15,257 nt of DNA from CAZXCQ01 sp964639275 (GTDB lineage: Bacteria > Desulfobacterota > DSM-4660 > Desulfatiglandales > Desulfatiglandaceae): positions 1 to 15,257 of the forward strand of contig CAZXCQ010000154.1 of NCBI GenBank assembly GCA_964639275.1, given 5' to 3'. Positions 1-4,820 of this stretch are shown piece by piece; within the stretch, counting starts at the first letter, position 1, and each line of letters opens with the position of its first letter. A program made the position numbers and the translations under genes. The notes under the pieces are model-generated. The model had not been told where the DNA came from. It ran no database searches and worked only from the letters and a program-made list of their open reading frames with translations.

Positions 1-105
1 CGCCCTCTGACAGTAGCCGGGTTTCATCTTTTGCCTCAGCCGGTTCATCCCCCTGCGACCGTACTGCAAGATGACCTCTTCAATCTGATTGGAAAGCGAA
101 TCCAT
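1..105 (-). CDS. N-terminus of a truncated protein, possibly D-glutamate cyclase-like (DUF4392)
   Basis: An open frame of 35 codons starts at the ATG complementary to 103-105 and runs off the window edge. The visible residues begin MDSLSNQIEEVILQYGRRGM and end near a PGYCQRA motif. The pattern RRGM...L...PGYCxRA reminds me of the N-terminus of DUF4392 (D-glutamate cyclase-like) proteins of Desulfobacterota, but this is recalled resemblance over a very short stretch and no catalytic residue is in the window. No good Shine-Dalgarno is visible. The octamer repeat array begins within about 12 bases upstream of the start, so the promoter must lie in or beyond the repeats. Confidence 0.45.
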   Translation of the reverse strand, partial: MDSLSNQIEEVILQYGRRGMNRLRQKMKPGYCQRA

Positions 106-116
106 CAATCGTAACC

Positions 117-192
117 GTTCACAGGTTCAGGGTTCAACGTTCAGGGTTAGAAAAAGGGTAACCGTTCACGGGTTCACAGGTTCAGGGGTTCA
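117..192 (+). repeat. Octamer iteron array 1 (GTTCANGG)
   Basis: GTTCA cores occur at 117, 125, 132, 139, 164, 172, 180 and 188. The last four are spaced exactly 8 bases apart and the first four 7-8 apart, giving two clusters separated by a short A-rich spacer. Bases between cores are mostly C/A/G followed by GG. The array lies in the gene-free stretch at 106-590 and forms the left border of repeat unit A. Confidence 0.8.
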
Positions 193-345
193 AGGTTGCA
201 TTTTTGTGGACAGATTCCATTTTGGGCGCGTATCCACGTGAAAATCGCCGGATTGGCCATTTGTAATCGGAAAATTGGCGCAGTATTAACACGCATGTGG
301 CAAAGCCAGAATGTTTTATGACGATTCCAGGTCATCAATCTTGTC
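193..345 (+). repeat. Intergenic repeat unit A, direct orientation
   Basis: This ~150-base stretch has a diverged copy in inverted orientation at 404-554. The best-conserved core (295-340) begins ATGTGGCAAA, then CC.G.AT, TTTTATGA, GATT and AGGTC, and matches the complement of 451-404 at most positions by eye. The core begins 103 bases after the last GTTCA core of array 1; in unit B the corresponding distance is 104. Between array and core both copies also share CATTTTG and GAAAA blocks in the same order. No open frame is conserved between the copies, so a non-coding or miniature mobile repeat is more likely than a gene. Confidence 0.7.
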
Positions 346-359
346 ATTTTCCCTGACCC

Positions 360-386
360 TGAACGCTGAACCCGGAACCTGTGAAC
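360..386 (-). repeat. Octamer iteron array 2, shared by both repeat units
   Basis: TGAAC, the complement of the GTTCA core, occurs at 360, 367 and 382, with a degenerate GGAAC at 374. Spacing is 7-8 bases, as in the other arrays. It lies between repeat units A and B and is oriented opposite to array 1. Confidence 0.75.
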
Positions 387-403
387 GCATACGGAAAAGG
401 ATT

Positions 404-554
404 GAAATTGGGACCTCGAAATCCTCATAAAAAATGCGGGTTTTGCCACATCATTGCCACATATCCTGTTCCAGATTCATGGAGATGTGACAGCGGTCGG
501 TTTTCCGGTACAAGACGGTTACAAAATGACGTATAGTGATGAGAATACAACCTT
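404..554 (-). repeat. Intergenic repeat unit B, inverted copy
   Basis: On the complementary strand this reads from array 3 (554) towards 404 and reproduces the order of unit A: a GGTTG.ATT start, CATTTTG, a GAAAA block, then the ATGTGGCAAA core at 451-404. Just before the core the copy holds a short direct duplication, since ATGTGGCAA occurs again 11 bases upstream. Together with unit A it makes an imperfect inverted pair. I see no gene in it. Confidence 0.7.
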
Positions 555-583
555 TGAACCCCTGAACCTTTGAACCTGTGAAC
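555..583 (-). repeat. Octamer iteron array 3
   Basis: TGAAC occurs at 555, 563, 571 and 579, exactly 8 bases apart, with the intervening bases mostly CCT or CC. It is the complement-oriented equivalent of array 1 and ends 8 bases from the stop codon of the 103-aa minus-strand gene. Confidence 0.8.
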
Positions 584-590
584 CCTTACC

Positions 591-902
591 TCAATCTTCT
601 TTCTGGAGCAGGGTCTTGGCGATCTTCCCGGCCTCGTCGTATATGACGAGACCCCGGTCCAGGAAATCCTCGGGCTGGTTCTTGTTGGTCTCCACAAATA
701 CCGCCTTTAAGATGCTCACCCTCTGGTCAATTGCAACAATGGCTGAATCTTCTTCAGTATCTTCATCCGCCGGTACCCGGGGAACCCCCATGAGCATGTA
801 CCCGACCAGATTATCCCGGTCTGGTAGAAACCCGCCCTTTGTGAGGTCAACCGCCTCTCTGAATTCATGGTATGCCCTGAGGAATTCCTTTGTATCGTTC
901 AC
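591..902 (-). CDS. Conserved-looking hypothetical protein, 103 aa
   Basis: I do not recognise this family. The start chosen is GTG (complement of 900-902) because AAGGGG lies just upstream; this gives (V/M)NDTKEFLRAYHEFREAVDL at the N-terminus. A longer reading in the same frame exists, but its N-terminal part overlaps the frame of the molybdoenzyme remnant and looks non-coding. The product is acidic and soluble, with no signal peptide, membrane segment or cysteine. Residues 53-71 (SAIVAIDQRVSILKAVFVE) look like a beta-alpha-beta core, followed by an acidic linker and a helical tail. Its start lies 2 bases beyond the stop of the upstream remnant, so it was probably the next gene of the same transcript. 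Function unknown. Confidence 0.6.
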   Translation of the reverse strand: MNDTKEFLRAYHEFREAVDLTKGGFLPDRDNLVGYMLMGVPRVPADEDTEEDSAIVAIDQRVSILKAVFVETNKNQPEDFLDRGLVIYDEAGKIAKTLLQKED

Positions 903-904
903 GG

Positions 905-1048
905 TTACCCCTTCACGGGCACTCCCTTGCAGGGTCCATATCTGTGCAGGGGTGTGCCCGCCAGCCTGTCGCGGTAAGTATTCTTGGTCAGGCGATTCAC
1001 GCAGTTCTGCGGGCACAGGACACAGCCGGTCTTATGTCGCTCTCCCAT
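905..1048 (-). pseudogene. Remnant of a bis-MGD molybdopterin oxidoreductase N-terminus
   Basis: The frame opens with ATG (complement of 1046-1048), 7-8 bases after a clear AGGAGG. It encodes MGERHKTGCVLCPQNC, the start of the 4Fe-4S (CxxCxxxC) domain of Mo/W-bisMGD oxidoreductases such as formate dehydrogenase-like enzymes. The frame then continues with VNRLTKNTYRDRLAGTPL, where the DRL..PL block resembles a segment normally about 50-60 residues further on, and ends at TAA after 47 residues. The family is usually 650-900 residues, so this looks like a molybdoenzyme gene reduced by deletion to its extreme 5' end. It could instead be a small cysteine protein expressed in its own right, since translation signals are intact. 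The four-cysteine motif is incomplete: the later cluster cysteine is not evident. Confidence 0.5.
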
Positions 1049-1244
1049 GTCTTTGTCCCTCCTGACCCGGATAAACCGAAAACCCGTCTCAAAAAGGTAA
1101 ACGGAACCCCCATTCCCCTGTCTAAGTTCCAATTTTGAAGAAACCTAAATTGATACGGTAAACTTGAGTGCACCATTGCTGCCCAATGGGATTCGACCAT
1201 TTCTGTAAATTGCCGACACTGGGGCGAAATCCTAACAGACTACA

Positions 1245-1260
1245 CCTTGAGATCTCAAGG
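1245..1260. other. Perfect 16-base palindrome
   Basis: CCTTGAGATCTCAAGG is a perfect palindrome 17 bases beyond the stop of the minus-strand VapC-like gene. No T-run follows on either strand, so it is not a typical intrinsic terminator. It could be a protein-binding site or a weak processing hairpin (6-bp stem, GATC loop). Confidence 0.4.
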
Positions 1261-1277
1261 GCGGTTAAATGTATGGC

Positions 1278-1712
1278 CTATAAATCAGTTAGAGGATGCT
1301 TCCAATCGAGATCTGGAAACCTGCTGTAATCCCTATCCGTTGTTACCCATGTATTGCCAGATTCGATTGCGAGCGCGGCAAAATACGCGTCAGGAATCAG
1401 GTTTCCTTTTGCGTCTACCTTACGGCACAAATCAATGAATATCTTCCAGTGATAGCTGCCCGGGGCCACAATGACGCCATCAGGATGCCCGAGGATGGAT
1501 TCGGCAAACGTGAGGGCCGTCTCAAGAGGGGTTGGCGGATCAAAGACTTTTGGATGGGTAACAACCCTGAGAAAACCACTCATCACAAGGGTCGATAGAG
1601 CGAAAGGGCTGTCGCTTTCCAAAACGGTTTCAACGAACTTCTTGTATTGATGATGCCCGGGGGTATCTTCCCTATGCGCATAAACCCAGACGTTCACATC
1701 CAGAAAGAGCAC
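1278..1712 (-). CDS. vapC: PIN-domain toxin, VapC-type ribonuclease
   Basis: This 144-aa protein matches the PIN-fold endoribonuclease toxins of type II toxin-antitoxin systems, which cleave RNA with Mg2+ or Mn2+ held by acidic residues. Visible motifs are LFLDVNVWVYA at the N-terminus (D5), SGFLRVVTHPKVF (residues 45-57), a helix with D108 in LIPDAYFAALAIE, and TTDRDYSRF (D126, D128). In place of the acidic residue often seen before FLRV there is glycine, which is usual for the subfamily carrying the RVVTxP motif. The start is GTG, three bases after the stop of its antitoxin, with AAGGA inside the antitoxin 3' end. The pair is therefore co-transcribed and probably translationally coupled. 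Length is normal and the frame intact. Confidence 0.88.
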   Translation of the reverse strand: MLFLDVNVWVYAHREDTPGHHQYKKFVETVLESDSPFALSTLVMSGFLRVVTHPKVFDPPTPLETALTFAESILGHPDGVIVAPGSYHWKIFIDLCRKVDAKGNLIPDAYFAALAIESGNTWVTTDRDYSRFPDLDWKHPLTDL

Positions 1713-1715
1713 AGA

Positions 1716-1955
1716 TTAGTCCTTTTCCATGAGTTCAAGGAGCGCGGCCGTATCATCGAGATCAACCCCATGCTTGAGGCCCCGGCCTTTAAAGGTAATG
1801 AGTTCTACCCTCGGTTTTTCTTTGTTCTTCTGACGCCGTGACAGCATCTCTCTGAGGGCGTTCTCAACCAGGGCGGAGAGGGTGATATTGGATGATAAGG
1901 CCAACTTTTTGACTTCCTCAAGCAATCGGTCATTTATGCGTATGGTTGTTCTCAT
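1716..1955 (-). CDS. vapB: Ribbon-helix-helix antitoxin of VapBC module
   Basis: A 79-aa protein with an N-terminal ribbon-helix-helix DNA-binding domain: beta strand MRTTIRINDRLLEEVKKLAL followed by the helix-turn-helix-like segment SNITLSALVENALREMLSRR. A basic linker follows, then a C-terminal GVDLDDTAALLELME segment typical of VapB-type antitoxins, which occupies the PIN toxin groove. The cognate toxin starts immediately downstream. By family knowledge the antitoxin neutralises the toxin and, with it, represses the operon promoter. There is no clear Shine-Dalgarno before the ATG, and a candidate -10 lies only about 10 bases away, so the transcript may be leaderless or nearly so. Confidence 0.88.
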   Translation of the reverse strand: MRTTIRINDRLLEEVKKLALSSNITLSALVENALREMLSRRQKNKEKPRVELITFKGRGLKHGVDLDDTAALLELMEKD

Positions 1956-1964
1956 GTGCTTCAG

Positions 1965-1991
1965 GGTATAGGGAAGGCATCAAGATGTCAA
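1965..1991 (-). promoter_or_regulatory. Candidate promoter for the vapBC operon
   Basis: On the minus strand a consensus TTGACA (complement of 1986-1991) is followed after 15 bases by TATACC (complement of 1965-1970); an alternative -10, TACCCT, has 17-base spacing. Transcription would start within a few bases of the antitoxin ATG, implying a very short or absent leader. Suggestive only, because the spacing or the -10 is suboptimal. Confidence 0.4.
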
Positions 1992-2122
1992 CTGAAATCA
2001 TCAAGGCATCTTGCATGACCTGGCGGTTGTCGATCCTGCAAGGGTTCCGGCGACCTGGTCTTCAACCTGCCGATTAAGACTTGTCATTTTCTATCGAAAC
2101 AGGCATATGGAGACGGGCAATC

Positions 2123-2151
2123 TTGACATCACCAAAGTCTACGCATATAAT
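2123..2151 (+). promoter_or_regulatory. Consensus sigma-70 promoter of the second TA module
   Basis: A perfect TTGACA (2123-2128) and a perfect TATAAT (2146-2151) are separated by exactly 17 bases. This is the strongest promoter seen in the window. It lies just upstream of the Phd/YefM-type antitoxin start at 2184 and predicts a start site near 2158. Confidence 0.8.
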
Positions 2152-2158
2152 ATACGTA
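2140..2158. promoter_or_regulatory. Palindromic operator overlapping the -10 box
   Basis: The 19 bases TACGCATATAATATACGTA are symmetrical at 8 of 9 base pairs about position 2149. They cover the whole -10 hexamer and the likely transcription start. Phd/YefM antitoxins are known to bind palindromes over their own promoter, so this is the expected place for autoregulation. Confidence 0.55.
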
Positions 2159-2183
2159 AATTTTGCAGCGGGGGACATTTGCC

Positions 2184-2414
2184 ATGAAGTCGGCAACAGT
2201 CGGCGAAATCCAGAAGAATTTTGCCAGGGTCCTGAGGGATATCAAGGCCGGTGAGGAAATAACCGTTACGAGAAGGGGTAAGCCGGTTGCCAAAATAACG
2301 GCTCTGGGACCAAAAAGCGAAATTGACTGGCCGGATTTCTACCATGAAGCGATCCGGCTCAAAGGGACACCGATAAGCCAGATCCTATTGGAAGGCAGAG
2401 AGGATCGAATCTAA
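2184..2414 (+). CDS. Phd/YefM-family antitoxin
   Basis: This 76-aa protein begins MKSATVGEIQKNFARVLRDI and continues with a basic strand pair (EEITVTRRGKPVAKITAL), the standard Phd/YefM N-terminal DNA-binding fold. The C-terminal 30 residues (IDWPDFYHEAIRLKGTPISQ) would wrap the toxin. The ATG at 2184 is chosen over an upstream in-frame start because GGGGGA lies 7-8 bases before it and homologues start at this position. The stop TAA is directly followed by the TTG start of a PIN toxin, so the two genes are coupled. Pairing Phd/YefM antitoxins with PIN toxins is well established. Confidence 0.88.
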   Translation: MKSATVGEIQKNFARVLRDIKAGEEITVTRRGKPVAKITALGPKSEIDWPDFYHEAIRLKGTPISQILLEGREDRI

Positions 2415-2867
2415 TTGCGTTATGTAGACACCAGCGTTATTGTCAAGCTTTATATAAAAGAAGAACTCTCGTTGGAAGTTTCCAACTGGATAATTACCAG
2501 TAATGAAGCCATCCCACTGACAGCTTTTCATGAGCTCGAACTTAAGAATGCAATTTATCTGAAGCAGTTCCGGAGGGAAATAACCGAGGATCAGGTCCAG
2601 ATGGTCCTGTTGAAATTTGATGACCACCAAAAAAGGGGCGTATATTACCCCTCCCCTCTAAACTGGACAAATACGATGAACATGGCCATAGATCTCGCCC
2701 AAAACCATACCAAAAATACCGCCGTGAGATCGCTTGACATCATACATGTCGCGTCGGCCTTAGCCATCAAAGCAGACAGGTTTCTGACCTTGGACAACCG
2801 ACAGGCAAAACTGGCCGCTTCAGCAGGTTTGAGCCTTGAAGACTGCACAAAACCACCCCTGTCCTGA
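2415..2867 (+). CDS. vapC: PIN-domain toxin paired with Phd/YefM antitoxin
   Basis: A 150-aa PIN-fold ribonuclease toxin. The acidic active-site set looks complete: D5 in RYVDTSVIVKLYIKE, E40 in TAFHELELKNAI, D108 in SLDIIHVASALA, and D127 in FLTLDNRQAKLA. Translation starts at TTG immediately after the antitoxin stop (no intervening base). This fits the conserved N-terminus, since any later ATG would lose D5. No strong Shine-Dalgarno precedes it, so translation most likely depends on ribosomes finishing the antitoxin. It differs in sequence from the toxin encoded at 1278-1712, so the two modules are not a local duplication. Confidence 0.88.
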   Translation: MRYVDTSVIVKLYIKEELSLEVSNWIITSNEAIPLTAFHELELKNAIYLKQFRREITEDQVQMVLLKFDDHQKRGVYYPSPLNWTNTMNMAIDLAQNHTKNTAVRSLDIIHVASALAIKADRFLTLDNRQAKLAASAGLSLEDCTKPPLS

Positions 2868-2962
2868 AAAGGGGCAATAAGTCAGTAGATGGTCGCAAAA
2901 TATAATTTCCTTAAACATATTGATAACTTACATATAACATCAGTAAATACGGCTTGATCAAC
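2868..2962 (+). promoter_or_regulatory. AT-rich leader with candidate promoter for the ParA operon
   Basis: This short gap is markedly AT-rich compared with its neighbours. It holds a perfect TATAAT at 2901-2906 without a convincing -35 at the right distance, and a second weak pair, TTGATA (2920-2925) with TAAATA (2944-2949). One of these probably drives the four-gene operon. No recognisable riboswitch fits in the available length, and no Shine-Dalgarno is visible before the ATG at 2963. Confidence 0.35.
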
Positions 2963-3718
2963 ATGGCCCATATCGTATCCATACACTCATTCCGCGGGGG
3001 GACAGGAAAATCCAACACATCGGCCAATTTGGCCGCGCTCTATGCCATGGATGGGGCCAGGGTCGGGGTTGTTGACACGGATATCCAGTCTCCGGGTATC
3101 CATGTCCTTTTTGGCTTCCAGGAAGACGACGCGGTCTACTCACTAAATGACTATCTCTGGGGCCGGTGCGCAATAGAGCAGACCGCCTATGATGTCAGCC
3201 ACGCACTGGAAGGTCGGGCCACAGGCGCCATATCCCTGATCCCTTCCAGCGTGAATGCCGCGGATATAGCGCGGGTGCTCCATGACGGCTACGATGTCAA
3301 CCTCCTGAGCACCGGATTCAGTGAACTTATAAAGGCCCTCAACCTGGATATCCTTATTATTGATACCCATCCCGGCCTGAACGAGGAGACCCTTCTCTCC
3401 ATCGCCATTTCAACTTCACTGCTTGTGGTTATGCGTCCCGACTATCAAGACTACCAGGGGACGGGTCTGACCGTGGAGGTCGCACGCGAACTGGAAGTCC
3501 CTCAGATGAGGATCCTGATAAACAAGGTGCCAGCGGTATTTGATGATAGGCAGATCCGCCAGATGGTTGAAAGCACCTACCACTGCCCGGTGGCGGGCGT
3601 ACTGCCCCACTCGGAGGAGATGATGGCGCTTGCAAGCCAGGGGATCTTTGCGGTTCGCTATCCTGACCATCCCATCGTTGCTGAGCTGCGCCGTTTAGCA
3701 GGTGCCTTGGTCCGCTGA
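2963..3718 (+). CDS. MinD/ParA-like P-loop ATPase (SFRGGTGKSN family)
   Basis: A 251-aa deviant-Walker ATPase of the MinD/ParA class, whose members dimerise on ATP and position cargo or regulate partners on membranes or DNA. Walker A is FRGGTGKSN (residues 10-18), with K16 and S17 for phosphate and Mg2+. The signature lysine that normally opens the motif (KGG) is R11 here. Walker A' is VVDTDIQSPG (D38, D40) and Walker B is LDILIIDTHPG (D134). There is no C-terminal amphipathic helix of the MinD sort and no N-terminal HTH of plasmid ParA. A TTG three codons upstream is an alternative start, but the family normally begins MA.I.SIHSFRGG. It is the first gene of an operon; the HAMP-containing membrane protein starts 4 bases after its stop. 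No parB-like gene is nearby, which argues against chromosome or plasmid partition. Confidence 0.9.
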   Translation: MAHIVSIHSFRGGTGKSNTSANLAALYAMDGARVGVVDTDIQSPGIHVLFGFQEDDAVYSLNDYLWGRCAIEQTAYDVSHALEGRATGAISLIPSSVNAADIARVLHDGYDVNLLSTGFSELIKALNLDILIIDTHPGLNEETLLSIAISTSLLVVMRPDYQDYQGTGLTVEVARELEVPQMRILINKVPAVFDDRQIRQMVESTYHCPVAGVLPHSEEMMALASQGIFAVRYPDHPIVAELRRLAGALVR

Positions 3719-3722
3719 GGGC

Positions 3723-4820
3723 ATGGGACCTCCCGGAGAAAAACAATCGGTCCGTGCGCTAAAGATATCTGCAATATGCATGGCAATGGCCTGCCTGTAT
3801 GGAGCCGCAAACTTCCTGTCCGGAAAATTTTATCTTCCCGGATGTTCATTTGCCGAACTGCGGCCACAGGTGGCCCTCCCCATGTTTGTGGGGGTCTTAT
3901 ACGGTCCTGCGGGCGGTTTTCTGTGCGGTGGATTGGGCGATATGCTTGGATATGGTATTGCGGGCAAGGGATTATTCTTCGCTCCCCATTGGAGCATTGC
4001 CAATGGTCTGATGGGATTTATCCCGGGTCTTGCCCGTTATTTTGGGGTGCGCCCTGTTGACTCCATAGCCTCGTTCGTGAAACTGCTGGTCCTGCTCCTC
4101 CTGGGGATCGGTCTACCCTTTTCCTTTTCGACAGGGATTGAATTTTGGATGGGTCATATTCCCTTCCATGAGGCCCTCTTCCGCTTTTTCCTGCCGATCT
4201 TTATCACGGACACTATCTGGGCCTTTACCTTGGTGCCTCTTTTTATGCAGGGGGCCCGGCTTCTGATCCCTCGTATTGAAATACGCACGATAATGATTGT
4301 TTATTATCTCCTTATTCTCACGGTTATGGCCACGTGGATCAGCAGCGTGGTCATCACCATGCAGGATCAGATACAGGTGGAGGAGTTATACACCCTTGGC
4401 GCGGTTACAGTGATAGTGTTGATAATCGGCCTGGCCATGAGCGCCTTTTCTTCCAAGAGGATTACGGCCCCCCTTATTCGTCTGACCGACGTGGCCCATC
4501 GTGTGTCAGATGGTGACTATTCCAAGGTGGGGGAACTCAGGGAGATTACCGGTCGCCAGGACGAACTGGGAACCATGGCCACGGTATTCTCCAGTATGGT
4601 TCGGGCTGTGCAAACGCGCGAACAGAATCTGAAAAGACAGGTGGCGACTTTGAAGATCGAAATCGACCGAAAAAAACAGGATGCTGAGTTGCAGGAGATT
4701 ACCGGTTCGGACTATTTCAAGATGCTGAAAAAAAAGGCCGGCAATCTTCGACACCAGGCAACCGCCACTGACAGGGAGAGGGATAGATCTTGGAAGATGA
4801 CGGAGAGAAAAGAGAGATAG
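3723..4820 (+). CDS. ECF S-component-like membrane domain fused to HAMP and coiled coil
   Basis: A 365-aa inner-membrane protein. Residues ~12-175 form five or six hydrophobic segments resembling the substrate-binding S-component of energy-coupling-factor vitamin transporters. The key stretch is ~52-102, with VGVLYGPAGGF, GGLGDMLGY and NGLMGFIPGL, matching the G-P-x-G-G / G-x-x-D / N-G-L-x-G-x-x-P-G-L pattern of that superfamily. Two further membrane helices (187-212, 221-243) lead into a HAMP domain (243-297; RLTDVAHRVSDGDY, QDELGTMATVFSSM) and then a charged coiled coil to ~345. No kinase, cyclase or methyl-accepting output domain follows. No EcfA or EcfT gene is nearby. I infer a ligand receptor or transceptor rather than a transporter. 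The ATG at 3723 has only a weak, close GAGG; a GTG at 3702 is possible. The 3' end overlaps the next gene by 31 bases. Confidence 0.8.
   Translation: MGPPGEKQSVRALKISAICMAMACLYGAANFLSGKFYLPGCSFAELRPQVALPMFVGVLYGPAGGFLCGGLGDMLGYGIAGKGLFFAPHWSIANGLMGFIPGLARYFGVRPVDSIASFVKLLVLLLLGIGLPFSFSTGIEFWMGHIPFHEALFRFFLPIFITDTIWAFTLVPLFMQGARLLIPRIEIRTIMIVYYLLILTVMATWISSVVITMQDQIQVEELYTLGAVTVIVLIIGLAMSAFSSKRITAPLIRLTDVAHRVSDGDYSKVGELREITGRQDELGTMATVFSSMVRAVQTREQNLKRQVATLKIEIDRKKQDAELQEITGSDYFKMLKKKAGNLRHQATATDRERDRSWKMTERKER

Noticed and set aside
111..590. CRISPR array
   Set aside because: The repeats are octamers without unique spacers of constant length, and no cas gene is present.
425..697. A 90-codon minus-strand frame reading into repeat unit B and ending MWQNPHFL
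   Set aside because: The frame is not kept in repeat unit A and spans the octamer array, so it is a by-product of the repeat.
616..1065. A 149-codon plus-strand frame
   Set aside because: It overlaps the 103-aa minus-strand gene and the molybdoenzyme remnant, both of which have Shine-Dalgarno sites; the plus-strand product is serine/arginine-rich shadow text.
2850..2880. Possible terminator after the second PIN toxin (CCCCT ... AGGGG)
   Set aside because: The stem is short, partly inside the coding sequence, and no T-run follows.
2868..2962. Riboswitch upstream of the operon containing the ECF S-component-like gene
   Set aside because: Such genes often have one, but the gap is under 100 bases, AT-rich, and shows no conserved cobalamin, TPP, FMN or preQ1 core.
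2963..3718. Chromosome or plasmid partition ParA
   Set aside because: No parB or parS-like repeats are nearby, and the next genes encode membrane and metabolic-type proteins.
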